Positions 1 through 13,183 of a stretch of 64,000 bases of DNA are shown here, piece after piece. Location: assembly GCA_026874595.1 (NCBI GenBank), contig CM049321.1:15391479-15455478 (forward strand), in the 5' to 3' direction. The notes below the pieces were generated by a model, which made no database searches, was not told the DNA's origin, and worked only from the letters and a program-made list of their open reading frames with translations. A program made the position numbers and the translations under genes. Within the stretch, counting starts at the first letter, position 1. The number at the start of each line of letters is the position of its first letter. Origin of the DNA: Sipunculus nudus (taxonomy: Eukaryota; Annelida; Sipuncula; Golfingiida; Sipunculidae).

Positions 1-2663
1 AACTTGTGTACCGTTCTTGGCGTTTCAGAACTACCGCTTTGCGCGACAGAAATGTGGTATTGTTCTTGAATTTTCACCCGAAATGTTGATAAGAGGAAAT
101 GTGGGGATACGTTTTCAGTTTAAATTATTCTTTGATATTGTTTTATTGTAAATATATCAGGGGCGCCGTGTTTTTACGATATTAGGGGAAATAATTTAAT
201 TGACAAAAGAAGATTTATAAATCCAGCATTTTAATAGTAATTTACGAAAAGCAATTCAGTGCATTTAATAAATGTATAAATGAATCATAAAAATAGTAAT
301 AAACAATTTTGTATCTTTATTGAAAAGTCAGCCAGCGGTAACAATTATATATATAAAGTCGACCACAAGCTGCCGTTAAGATCTCGTATATCCTCTGACC
401 GTGTGATTTTTGATCGTTGGAATCATGAATTCGTGGATTATCTTGATCCACGAAAACCACGAAAATAAAATCCCAACTAATATTTCTGAATCTACAGTAT
501 TTGCGTTAATCACCGTCTGCTCATTGTCATTTTGGTGTCACTCTCAAATTTGTAAGGCTCGCATGTCGAAACCCTTTCTGTTATCGTTCTATTTCGTAAT
601 GGCTAATTCAAAATTTCAGATTTCGTCAGGATTTGGTCTTTTTTCTTCTGACATGCTGGTGGCCAGGCTCCCAGTGAAACAGTCATTATGAATGGCGGAA
701 GTACCGATTTACGTTATATGTCGTAAATTGGACTGTCATTAAACGATACGTTTGGCCAAAATTACATTCGTGTAATGACAGTCATCTACCCCTCGCTGTG
801 CGAAATTACAGTCGAATTGTCCTATTGCCAAGTAAGTTGCACATGTAAGGCACAAAGAAAGTTTTATTTTACAAGTTTCTTTGAGAACTCATAAAATTAC
901 TAAGTAATATTGCAACCTTACCTGTGTGAAATAATACTATATACTAACATTAAACATATCGTATAATAATTATATGATAATATATAACCAGAAAACACAT
1001 TTCCTGTGGACTGATACAGAACTTTAAATTATGATACCCTCTTTAAGCTCATTCATTATTCTTTTCCGTGGAACCTGTTGTTACAAAACCGTTTTCCGAA
1101 AAGCTTCTGACTGAGTAAAATTGCCAAATAAGTGGTTTTCTCTGGTGAAATCTACATGGTGCTATTGCTTTAATTAAAAAGGAATGGTCTTTTTCCAGTA
1201 GAACGAGTTGGGATATTTCCTCGATCTACCATAAACTCAATGTGGCAGTCATTATATCATTGTTGTATATTTAAGAATAATATTTATTTTATATTTTGGG
1301 TGCAGGTAACCGTCTGCATTTTTAATTTTCTTTTATTTAATCCTTAAGCCAAGTGAGTTCCATTACGGTAGCACTCACTTCCTGTAATATTATCCTGGTG
1401 TCACCCAATTTTAACAGCCTTGTTTTAGGAAACTGTACACGTGGTGTCTTGTGGCCTTTATATAGTGTCACGACGGACTGTCAGATTTAATGCATATATA
1501 AAGATATATTGCTCTCCTTTATAACTTCTAGTCAACCGAGAAAACAAGAATAATGACTATTCTACCTAGTGGAGAATACGGCACTCTAGATAGAATCATA
1601 AATAAGCCACACAAGTGGACCCCGGGTGTTTTAGGAAAAGCCTCATTTGTTACAATACCATCGTCTATTAGGACCACATTACTGCTTCGCCTACACCTGG
1701 AGCAGACCCGCGGGGTAGTTAGCATTCAAAGAAGCCGAGACATTGTCGTTTAAGGGGGTTCCTGTCAATGACAGATTTGTTACGTTGCTGGGCGTCTGGT
1801 GTGACATCTAGAAATAAAACTAGATGTGCGCAATGGCCGAGCCATCACTGAAAGCCTCCCCGGCAGGCGCAACTTTACCATAATAGAGAAACGGTTAAGG
1901 AGTGTATGATATTAGGAATAAGTCAAGGTATTAAATAAATGTCATGTGCAATTATGTCACCGATGAATATTGTGTCCCAAATCCATTTTTTTTTAAATCA
2001 GCCCTATTTGAAATTCAGCTCAAACGCGGACGGAAGAAAGAAAAAGAAGAAAAACAATATTGAAATTTGTGGTATTGCACTGACTCAAATGAATCCATTT
2101 TGAAGATATTTGCATTAGTATTCAAATACTTTCTTTTTACCTGTACTTGTATTCATATTAATGGAATTATAGAGTATTTGTATTCATTTAAATACATTTG
2201 TAAATTATTCGCCCCATGTCTGGTATTTATTCAGTTTCAATCAAACAAAATCGATGATAATCCAGGATATAGAAATTTTACAAATAAAAAAAAGATTTTA
2301 AATACCTGGTTTTACGCCTTTAATTTATATATATATAAAAATAAAATTATTATATTCACTTTTGAAGACCTTCACTTCAATTTACACACTAAATATAGCA
2401 TGAGCCTTACGACAATTATCAACATAATAGACAACATAATGAGAACTTGTCTAAGGTCTGATTTGTTTTATCACAATACTTTTTAAACATGTATCAGTAA
2501 AACAATGAAATGTTATCTCAGTTTTGAGACTGAAACGTGTGTAAAAAATAACCCAAGGATCAGAACACCCACTCATTTATACAGAGATCAAACTGGGCAT
2601 ATTTAATTGTATCCTTAGACAAAGTCGGGATACTATGGTTTAGGCACGGTCGCGCTTCACGGT
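1..2663. other. Intergenic, no gene recognised
   Basis: A+T-rich sequence with only short chance reading frames. The one structure I note is a perfect 11-bp inverted repeat, GACTGTCATTA at 731-741 and its complement at 773-783. Confidence 0.6.
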
Positions 2664-3560
2664 GAAAATTGCTCATATCTCAGGAGTGGTTCAATGTATT
2701 GGTCAGAAATTTGGCATGTACATCTATCTTGGAGAGTGTTCCCGTAAGCATACAGATGGCCTAACCTGCCTTACCGTTTTCATAGTATAACGTTATGTCC
2801 TTTTGATAGGAATAATTTGCCGTATTGGCCTAAATTTGTGCTTGTCCATAGATCTTGTATATCTCCATCTCATATTCAAGACTGGTGGCGCCATCTGCCA
2901 TCGTTTTCGTGTTGCGTTCATCTGTAGATTTGCTTTAGGTGAAAATTGCTCATATCTCAGGTGTCGTTTAATGTGTCGGTCTGCACTTGGGCGTGTACAT
3001 CCGTCTTTTAGAGTTTTCGGTCAACAAGACAGGTGGCGCAAGTTCCTTGCCGTTTTCTTGGTGTAAATTAATCCCATTTTCTCAAGAGTGATTCACCGTA
3101 TTGACCTGACATTGTGCATGTCCATAGATCTTGCATTACTCCATCTCGCATTCAAGGCTGGGGGCGCCGTCTGCAATTGCCTCTATGTGGCGTCCGCCCG
3201 TACATTTGCTTTAGATGAAAATTGCTCATATCTCATATCTCATATCTGAAATTTGGCACGTATATACATCTGGTCGTAGACCAGACAGGTGGCGCCACCT
3301 ACCTTCCAATTTTCATAGAACAGGCAAATGCCCTTTTGTCAGAAGTGATTTGCCATACTTGCCTAAAATTTTGCTTTGCCATATTGGCCTGAAATTGTGC
3401 ATGTCCATCGATCTTGGATACCTCCATCTTGTATTCAGGACTGGTGGTGCCATCTGCAGTTGTCTTTGGGTGACATCCATCCATCTATTTGCTTTGGGTA
3501 AAATTGCTCATATCTGAGGAGTGGATGGGTGTATCAGCCGGAAATTTTGGCATGTTGGTC
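2664..3560. repeat. ~278-bp tandem repeat, just over three units
   Basis: The phrase gaaaattgctcatatct recurs at 2664, 2941 and 3217, and nearly intact at 3498, giving periods of 277, 276 and 281. Each unit also carries cctaaatttgtgc, ccatagatcttg and a ggtggcgcca box. The units are diverged and none keeps a reading frame. The third unit has an extra small duplication of catatct near 3228-3246. Confidence 0.85.
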
Positions 3561-4789
3561 CGTCTTGGATATCTTTGTGACGGTGCCTTGAATATTCACA
3601 TATTTGGTGAAAGATGTTGTTCTCCTGTTGATAGATGGAAGAAATCATGGTCGCTTGCCAAGTGTCAGTATATACTGTGGAAGATGGGGGCCTATTATTA
3701 ACGGGGGAGGGAGGGGGGGGGGGGCGTAGGATCAATGTCTGGGGATGCAATGGCACCTGCGGTGCCAAGAAATTGTAGTTTTATAAACTGAAATAAAGGA
3801 ATCAGTAATATAAATTTTGATTATTTACATAGTATCATAAGATAGCTGATACAGCAATGAGTCTTAATATCATAAGTAAAAAAAATTGACATCTTTAAGT
3901 AATTGAGTACTTGTCTAAGTATTATTTAAAATTTGTTTATTTTTTTAAATTTTGCAATAAATATTAATTAACAAACTGAAACACTTAGAAAAGGCCTAGG
4001 AATTTAGATTATTTTACTGCATCAACTGCATCCTTGTCTATCATTAATTTGCTTCATATAACCCATAATAGTAAAAGAAAAAAAAAGATTTATATATTTT
4101 TTTCATTATAAAAAATTGAAATGAAAAATTCCAAAAGGTGACTGCATGGTGTCATTTGGAATACATTTTCGGCTAACCATATAGGATCCATACAACATCA
4201 GTAATTGCAAGGTAATTCCCAGTTTCTCATTATCTCTAAAATTCCTTTTCCTTAATAATTCTTAAAGTTGTTATTATAAACCAATAAAATAATTATTTAA
4301 TTATTGATTATTGCTGTGTTTTTTGGCCAAAACAACTACCAAAGGAGGGGGATTGGAAACCTGGAGCCAGCTGTGGCCTGCCAAGAGCTGGCTGGCTGCC
4401 CAGTATGCCCCACCTGTATCATGTATAATTAGCCGGAAAGGTCAACAAGGGTGACATACAAGTAACTGAAGAGGGACATCAGTATAGCCTAGGTGTAAGT
4501 ATGACATGGTCTCAAAAAAACTTAAATAAAAGCTACAGTTTTAGACCAATTCCTTTCAAATTTTAGAATTTAGAAGCTGAAATCCTTGCGTGAACATGAT
4601 CCAATCATTACAGAAAAAAGTGCCATGGCCAAAGTTGGTACTGATTTTATGTTTATGCATATATATTTAAAAATTTCATAATTCTGATCTAATTTTCAGT
4701 ATACAATTGAATCTTGATTAAATTAAGTTATATTCCTGAAAAAAAAGAGACTAGTTTTAATAATTCTCATGTTAAGTGAGTAAATATAT
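3561..4789. other. Intergenic; G-run and a G+C-richer island
   Basis: A G-rich run lies at 3701-3724. About 4335-4512 is noticeably richer in G+C than its surroundings and ends in a donor-like GTAAGT, but all three forward frames contain stops and I recognise no protein. The rest is A+T-rich with nothing evident. Confidence 0.4.
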
Positions 4790-5092
4790 CTTTCATGATT
4801 TTTTACAAAGTGCATAACTCAAGTGTTCGGGCCAATAACTTTTGAGGAAAGTTGAGGTGTTTTCCTCAATATCTAGAAGGAACTTTATCACAGTGACCCA
4901 ATTTTCAGTATGGTAGGAGATTTTGGGGACATCTAACTGTATGCCGAATTTCAGATTCGTAGGTCCAATGGTTTAAAAACGTGCCAGTTTAACGGACGGC
5001 CAGACGGCCGGACGGACGGACGGACGGACAGCCGACGGGCAAAGGGCCATCACTATAGCTCAGTTGACTTAAACTATAGTCAGTTGAGCTAA
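4790..5092 (-). repeat. Head of the large dispersed repeat, inverted copy
   Basis: Read on the minus strand this starts ttagctcaactgac, runs through a (cgtc)n/(ccgt)n stretch at 4990-5035, then ggacctacgaa...ctgaaattcgg and a ggtcactgtg box. The same order occurs on the plus strand at 57018 and 62488. Only the head is present here, so this is a truncated copy. Confidence 0.75.
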
Positions 5093-6829
5093 AACCCACA
5101 TCCCTATGAAGCGAATCTCTTACAGTACAGGATTTTCACCATAAACCAGTGTTGCATCAAATTGGAATCCTTTGGAAGTCGCTGGTTATTTTTTTTTAAC
5201 AGATTACCTTCCGGACAGGGTAGAGACCGGTTATACATCACCAGGCGAGTAATAAATCAAAGGTCCTTCAAAGGGAAAGGGTTCAAGGTCAACGTCATCT
5301 ATCACGTCTACATATTGAGTCAGGTTAATATACTTATACGCTGTGTCAACACAGCGCTGGATATAGAGCAAGCTGGAAAGAAAAGGAATGGTAGAAAAAA
5401 TAGAGGGCAAAGAGTACGGGTAACGTGGCAAGAAAACCACTGTCCCTGACAGCGGGACATCTGAATTATGAAGCGGCGATATGTTCTTATAGAGAAAACG
5501 TTTGATCATGCCCCCTGAAAGTAAGGCCGTTTACCACCAAAGCCAGATGATCCGTATAGCCCAGAAATGGAAAGCTTCTCATGTACATCATCGGCCATCA
5601 TTTCAGCACATTTAACCTAGAGAAAATTTGATGATTTTGTTTTATTCAATATAGTCAGCAATGTATACGAAACAGTCAAATAGGAATAATTCCGACAAGG
5701 GATGAATAGCGTATATTTGGAGCAACTGTTGATTATATTTCTAGTCCAATATCCTGTTAAACCCCATGTTTTGCCAGTTTGTGGTAATACATGGTTTCTG
5801 GACGATATATATTGGCTGCTCCAGTCTGTATATGGGGATTGGACATAGATGGCCTCAGGCCAACTGCCCCCGACTGTCTGGGAGACGAAAGCTTATTGAG
5901 CTCACTGATGATCTATACCTGTGAGAAATAAGTGACGCTTGTGTAGTCGATTTGGCTTGAAGAATTAGAAAGATATATTGACCTCATACATTTGGCTGAC
6001 TTAAAGAGTCCGGGTTTTCTGTGCATAATAATGGATTAGTGAATCCAGCATAAAATTAAAATAAAAGAGTAAGATCTGGCTTTGTGTGTGACAATTTACC
6101 CAGGATACATCAGTTTGATGTATTTGGTGACATTTGTATCGTCAAGAATTTAAAACATGATCTGACTAAATTAAATACATAAAACATTCAGAGCTAGGTA
6201 ATTGACCTATTAAACCACCATATCCCTTATGCCCCGCCCCTTTGACATTATTATGCTAATGAGCCCAACAAAGCTAACTCCTACACAGAAGGCTTTCTAT
6301 GTCTTTAGTTGCGAGAGCTGTTTATAAGACAACCGTGACGTCACAAAGACGAAAAAAAATCTTCTCTGACATATGAAGTCGCTGGAATTATTATATTGTT
6401 GTTATCCAGTGATAATTATATATCTCAATTATTGTGAATTGTTTTGGCAAATTTTGGATTATTTGCCTATATAAACATATAGAGAGTTGTCCACTAATCC
6501 AAATATTCAACACTATCACATATTGTTTCTGTGAAAGTTGGAAACAAGCAATAGGTATTTCTTTATGGGATAAGGGAAGTATATTGATAGTTTAAAAACA
6601 AATGGAAACAAAAATAACGGCACACATTATTCCTAAGTCCTTTAGATGTGAGTTTAATCTTTTGTGACTAGAAAAAAATCATTGTTTCTTGAAACCAAGT
6701 CTTGCTGGTTTGTATAAAAATGGAAAACAAGCATATATAATACGCATAATTTAAGACTGATGTTTCCTACATCTTAAATGTATAATATTTTTGTTATCAA
6801 ATAACTGTCTTATTTTATTGATGTAATTG
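5093..6829. other. Intergenic, no gene recognised
   Basis: No frame here resembles a protein I know. A perfect 8-bp CRE palindrome TGACGTCA sits at 6336-6343. Otherwise nothing evident. Confidence 0.5.
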
Positions 6830-6925
6830 AAGCTCCAGACGAAGTAATATAGTTTGTCTCTGGCACCGCCGGGGTAACTCGTCCTTTGATTACTCAAGCT
6901 TATGTAAATGCTGTGGAATGTATTA
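6830..6925. repeat. Degenerate dispersed repeat, copy 1
   Basis: Shares ccagacga.taatata, gtct..caccg..gggg.a, cctttg.ttactcaag and a downstream t.gaat.tatt pattern with 9102-9200 in the same orientation. The two copies are diverged and have no coding capacity. Confidence 0.6.
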
Positions 6926-7281
6926 ATATTAATTGCTGCGGTCTGTCCCAAAGCCCACAGACTTTTCTTCAAGTTAAGTTACCAGCATTCTTTAATGTCC
7001 ACGGCGTCCGCTGTAAATCGATTGCTTTACTGAGGGAGGCTTAATTACAACATAAGAATCTATTGTATGTATCATGTATACATTGTTCTCATATCTATGT
7101 CACTAATTTGAAAATTTTTCCTGATATGTGCTTATAATTAATCGCAAGCATATATACTATCAAAGATTTGCTTAAAAATTAATTAAGTTTACCTTTACAA
7201 ACTGAATACTCCCTCATTGCTTATTTGCTTATTACAGAATGCATCAGCAGGAAAATAATAGACGTTTTGATATTTTACTTT

Positions 7282-7430
7282 CCGCCAGGAGGCTATGCGT
7301 TCATTCCCGTTCTTGCGTGCATGTGAGTGTTTGTTCCCAAAATTACTCACGTAATATAATGCAATTTTCAGGAAAATTCGGGAATGGCCATTGAAGAATT
7401 GAATAAATTTTGATGCAGAGTTTTAGTTTT
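7282..7430 (+). repeat. 'ccgccaggagg' dispersed repeat, truncated copy
   Basis: Begins ccgccaggaggctatgcgttca, then a gtgtttgtt-rich stretch and an a..ttttcaggaaaattcgggaa.ggcca segment. The same order is found in longer copies at 11272, 34183 and (inverted) 56208. The 3' part is missing. Confidence 0.7.
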
Positions 7431-8011
7431 GCGTTGGTAATAGTTTAATTATACTGCTGACAAATATACAAACAACGTACACACACAGAAATGAACAAAC
7501 AGACCACATCGCCTTCTGGTTAAGCTTGAACATAAAAAAACACTATATTACAAAATAAAACATATATTTTATTTCTATATAGTGTATTATTAGTGTATAA
7601 TTGGTAGTTTCCTTTTAACCAAGTTCTAAATTAACTGTCCTTCATTTTTTTCTATCTTGATAGTAATAATAAATATGGAGTACCTGTAAACACATGATAC
7701 ACATACCTAAAACATACATATATAATAGTCTCGTAAGTAATTAACAATAAATAAAAAACTTAGAAGGTTGTTACAAAATTGTTAACATGCATACATACTA
7801 GCTTTTCAGACCTGCTGAACGGGTATTAAAAAGTTCAATAGGATTTTTAAGACGGCCCTCGTGTTTCATTGGCCTCTATAGTTATTGCAGAAAAAGGAAA
7901 ATCCATATTATGATGTTATTTCTTTGAGAAATACAACTATTCTTTGAGCTAATGCAAAGAAAATCCTAAACCATAAGCGATAAGAGTCTGAGTGACCAAA
8001 CTTTGATTATA

Positions 8012-8344
8012 AGGCAAAAAAAAAGAAATGTAAGGTTCTAAGGCACCGAGCGCGTCAAATTTAATCCCCGGCATAAAAAAAGTGTAAATTTGATTTCAAT
8101 AAAAGCTTGCCAATTTTTAGCTCCAGCCGCTCGGACATTTCCTTTAAGAAGATAAAACAATACAAAATTTGATAAGATATTGTAGTGCATTAACCTGTTT
8201 AGCAAAACAATTCTGTTATTATCATGCTTTTCCATGATCACATGACATTTTTATCGAAACAGACAAAAAAAGGTTAAAAAAATCGTCCTCGAACACTGAT
8301 TTATGAAAAAAAAATACCTGAGAACCAAACTTTTTTTAATGGTC
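8012..8344. mobile_element. TA-flanked MITE, copy 1
   Basis: Terminal inverted repeats of about 30 bp: ...taaggttctaaggcac at the left and the complement ...cctgagaacc near 8312 at the right. TA lies on both sides (8010-8011, 8345-8346). The interior matches copies at 20099 and 26415 (gataaaa.aatac, tagtgc.tta.cctgtttagcaaaacaattctgtta). It encodes nothing; TA target sites suggest mobilisation by a Tc1/mariner-type transposase. It lies downstream of the SLC6-like gene. Confidence 0.8.
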
Positions 8345-8763
8345 TAAGCAAAGAAAAAAGGCAAACAAGAATATTTACAGTTTAATCTAAGTATATATCG
8401 TAAGATCACACATAACAAATTGTTCTACGGACAAAACTATTTTCTTTTCGTTTTTTTTTTCTTCACCAGTCAGGACACATTATCTGTAATTTGGCCAGTT
8501 ACTGCAGACAAATATTCAGTACTTTCTTTTAACTTTATTTCTTGGAAAACAAACATTAGCCCATTATCCATAACTAAGCATTTTGGCAACTTTACCGAGG
8601 ACCTCGTATTCATTTTCAAAAAGAAGATCCGCGAAAAATGGAGCGGCGAATAGGTAGAACAATATTTTTTTTGTATAGCCTAACGATGAAAAGTTTCAAA
8701 ATTACTATATAGAAAAATTTTTTCTTACAAGCTAGATATTCTAACCAACGGAATAATACATTT

Positions 8764-8769
8764 TTTATT
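8764..8769 (-). promoter_or_regulatory. Candidate polyadenylation signal of the SLC6-like gene
   Basis: AATAAA on the minus strand about 560 nt past the stop codon, the first canonical hexamer I see downstream. In A+T-rich DNA such a hexamer is common, so support is weak. Confidence 0.3.
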
Positions 8770-9101
8770 GAAACAGAATTTAAACGACATTATGTTAGAG
8801 TATGTACGATTCATATTTTCCTTGAACAATTCTATAACATTAAATAAATGAGAAAAACACCACGACCAAAACACCGGTGTCATTTCAATGTTTGAGAGCA
8901 GCGGCACTGCAACCTGTTAAAGCCACGAATGCTTTTAGATTGGATTACAACCAACATAAAGCACTTTAGGGCTCAAAGAATAGAATTAGAAAGAATGTTA
9001 AAAAAATATATAAAAGCGCATTATAAAAGATAGATGTCCACTCCATCAAAAGGTGTTTTAAGTGTAAGTGCCAACTAAGTGACCTTTTTCGAGGATGAAA
9101 T

Positions 9102-9200
9102 TGAACCCCCAGACGAATAATATAATTTTTTTTGTCTGACACCAAGGGGGACGACCATTCCTTTGGTTACTCAAGTTAATGCCTTTCCATTGGAATACAC
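9102..9200. repeat. Degenerate dispersed repeat, copy 2
   Basis: Same-orientation relative of 6830-6925. It would lie in the 3' UTR of the SLC6-like gene if the candidate poly(A) signal is right. Confidence 0.55.
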
Positions 9201-9328
9201 AACTGTCAGAGGCTACAGCTGTATGTAAAATAAAGTATCGATATCGTCGATCAGCTTGACCAGTTTTTTTTGTAAATCCTCCAACAGAGTGGTCAACAAT
9301 ATATATAATCTTCAAAAAAGGCAGACGT

Positions 9329-9568
9329 TTATGGCAGTGCAGAGCCAGAATTGTACACCCCGTTTCCTAAAGTAGTTATTTCCGTATCCCCTGACGACGT
9401 GTAACCGTTTCTATTGGCCTGGTCTGTCCCATTTCTATTCCTAAGGGATGCCGCCCCCAGTACTTCCATTGTGTATGACCGTCTCTCCACCTCGTAACGA
9501 GTTCCCGCTCTGTTCTCAGCCTTGGCCGGACCCCACTCTCTCACGGGCGCCGATGACTTCTTTATTGC
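9329..9568 (-). CDS. SLC6-like gene, coding exon 15 (C-terminal tail and stop)
   Basis: Residues 562-640 and TAA. The tail begins [11 protein letters not shown], the K/P..WGPA motif typical just after TM12 in SLC6 proteins. It continues as a polar, Asn/Gly/Ser-rich cytoplasmic tail of about 65 residues with no recognisable domain. Acceptor TTGCAG at 9569. Confidence 0.92.
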   Translation of the reverse strand, partial: AIKKSSAPVREWGPAKAENRAGTRYEVERRSYTMEVLGAASLRNRNGTDQANRNGYTSSGDTEITTLGNGVYNSGSALP

Positions 9569-9616
9569 CTGCAATTAAGAAAAAAATAATAAAAATTACT
9601 TATGGCTTAATTATAC

Positions 9617-9658
<42 letters not shown>

Positions 9659-12600
9659 GAGTTATAGAATGGGGGCTAATTTATTTAGAGACTTAGATAA
9701 ATTAGCAGGTTTCCTTGGAGACGATTACGATTATTGATAGACACGTCGTCACACTCCTATGTATGACAAATATGATGTATAAACAATTATTTAAACAGGA
9801 GGTTCCATATGTAATCCAATAACAGTCATTATATATCATATACATCATCATATAAATCAATAATTTAAAAAAAAAATCCATTTTCATTATGAGTTTTTTT
9901 TTATTGAAGCGCGGACGGAGTTTGCCACCAAGATAAAATCTGTTGCCCGACTAGCTAATAAAATCATCATGAGTTAGCCGCAGGGTGCCAGGCGTTTCCA
10001 TTTAAGGCGGGACTTGGCACCTATAAAATAGCAACACTATCTACGGGAAACACTTGTGGGGCCCCTTATTTTTGTACATGACTCAAAGAAGATTAACACT
10101 TGACCGATGTTGCAGATTTTTTCATGAAATGATATCGATATAATATCAGGAATAACACGGAAAGAGAGGAAAATATCGGGTTATAATACCTGGACGATAT
10201 CGAGAAGTAAGACCTCGAGAAAAACTGAACATACCAAAACCATTCTCAATTTTATTGAATGGGGTAATATCGGTTAGCAATCGAGGAAACATCTGGAAAA
10301 CGTCTTAACAGACATAGATACATCGGCTGAGTTCGAAAACTAAAATTGGGAGAACATAGGTATTATCCCGTTGCTTGCCAATTTCGCTAGATGTCGATCA
10401 TTGTGAATTCGACGTCTCCCGTTCTCTTGATGTAGGGGCGATATGTAACGTTCTCTTTCTTTTTACGTCATCAGCATAACATCGGGACACCCCGCCGGGA
10501 CATCACGTGTGAACACAATTTTTAAGCTTCAGCTATAAAGCCATAAAGTTGTATTAAAGAATAATTCTTAACACTTAGCTGTCATCTTGTTAAGACTTTC
10601 ACCGACCGGAGACAGATCAATGACCACATAGACTCTTACCTCCCATCCTCCTTTGCGCATGAAATCCACAATTGCCCCCAGCGCCACCATAACTAATGGA
10701 CAAGCCACGATCATCCACGCCATGGAGTTAGCCCAGCCCGGGTACACGTAATTGCCAAACCGTAAAGGGCCTTGATTCACGGCCAGGTATATGATTATAC
10801 CCTGTAAGTAATAAGATAAAATGCAAAATGCAAAACTGTACCTTCTTATATTGTAAAACATAAATACATGTGAGAACAGAATGGATCTCAACCACCTAGC
10901 CTCTTTGTAAATACAGTCCTATACATACAACTTTTATAAAGGACATAGATATATGTATATTTATGGAATCATGCTTCCTTCTTGATGCAATGACTAATTT
11001 CTACCTGTTTGTTAATATCGTTGAGGTGGACCGCCGCTACTTACCAAAAGGATAGCTGGTCCAATCAGACACCAAGTGGCCCGCCAGTATATGCCGGGTT
11101 TACCGCCGAGCATTAACGAAATGTCCTCTGAAAATCTCCCGTAACCTGAACATAAAGGGCATATAATTATCGAAGGTGCAGATTAGTATTTTTTACAAAT
11201 AAATATCAACATATTGTGCTAAGAATCATAAGAATTTTTTAAACCAGAAGAGGAAAGTAATGTTTCTTGCCTCCGCCAGGAGGACATGCGTTTATCCCCG
11301 TCCGTGTGCTTGCAATCATGCACGGATTCTTATAAAAATTTCAGGGAATTTCAGGGAAGGACCAAGGAACTACCGATTGAAATTTGGTGTGGATCCGTCA
11401 CTTTATTCGGATTCAACAACATCAAAACATATTATTCGCAAATCGGCAGGCACTAATTCAGGAATACACTGGTAATATGGGCCGAATAAGCGAACGGCTT
11501 GCGTTCCTTCGAATGCAAATTTCTAATTATTTATTAGTTACCTTTGGAGCAAAATTCATTAGCATCTGTCATGGAGTATAAGGGGTAGTAGCAGTGCGAA
11601 TAAACTTGGGAATATTGACCAAATAAGTGAATTGAATGGCATTGCATTCATAAGAAAGCAGATTTCTGTTTCAAAATATATCCGACTGTATCCTTGGATG
11701 CTGTTACTGATAAGATCAATCGTACTTTAGTAATGATATGCATATGCCATCATGATTTGGAATCTGACCCTTTCCTAGGAGCATGCGCAATAACAGTCTT
11801 TGGTCCATCGTCTGCTTTGTCACGATCAGCTATGTATTTTGAGATTAAAACGGAAACAAGCCTCACACGCGACGAGCATTTATGCGTCAGCATAAAAATA
11901 TGATAGTCACTTAAGGTAAGCTAGGTTAATACGGTGCTTGAACATTTAAGATACTCTGCTTTAGTTATTTATTAGGAGAGGTCCGTGTTCTGTAGGTGGC
12001 ACTGTCTGTCGAATGAGGACGAATGTAACCAAATGATATGATTCATGTAATATTTTTTATGTCTCCTGAATTTCTGGTTTTAATGCACAGGCATAGGAAT
12101 AACCCTGCCGTTAAGTCTAACTCACTTTACTGAGGTCCGATTGAGAATTCTTCAATTCCAAGCCCCCCCCCCCCACACACACACAAACACACATCGCGGA
12201 AGGAATTTGCTCCCCTCCCTCTCAGGCACAGGCTCCAAAGTCAACGCTTTAACCTCTAGGCTACGTTATACAAAACATTTTCAGATTCTCTACAAGAATA
12301 GAAAATAAAATAAAAAATCTAGTTTTGCATGGCAAGTCTCTCAGTGTCTGTCATCGTCGAGAGGTGGCGCTATGTACAGGGAAGGCGAGTGGTAGAAAGG
12401 TGGCCTTGCCTGTAAAGGTATGCAGTAAAAACGCGTTACGTATGGGCATGCAGCTTGGAATAGGACACATTACATTATCTTGGATTGACTCCATATATGC
12501 GTATACAGTACGTATGCGAATATATGTACGCGTATACAGCACGTTTCGGTCACCTAGGGTATCGATTGAAAACGCATACACAGACGGGGAAATCCCAAGC

Positions 12601-13092
12601 TTTGACGTCACTGATAGTGTATTCCTCTCAGGGGCGTGGATATAGGAAGGGATTGGGGTACATACCCCCCCCCACCTTTTGGCAAGGGGGAGGGTCAATG
12701 GAATGACACCCCCCCCCTCCTCTTTTCCGAGAATAATGTTTATATATCGAAAATAAAATATTTTTATAAATATAATTGTAGAATTTGGTTCAATTTATGA
12801 GTTTATTATGAAATATTACATATCTTAACCTGGAAACGTACCTTATTCTTAAGACATTATAAGTAATTGTAATATATTTGAAATGTGATGAAGTATGTAA
12901 ATATATATATACAGTTAAACCTCGTTGTGTCGAACTCACTTAAGTCGAATACCCCGCTTATGTCGAAGTTACGGACTCGATATTCCGGACAACTCTAATT
13001 AAATTATAACCAAATAAAACCCGCTTGTGTCGAACCTCGGATGTGTCGAAGTTTTCTGAGGGTCCCTTCGACTTCGACACAACGAGGTTTCC

Positions 13093-13183
<91 letters not shown>

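Noticed and set aside
12200-12265. tRNA gene or second SINE
   Set aside because: Only an A-box-like phrase is present; no B box or cloverleaf can be drawn.
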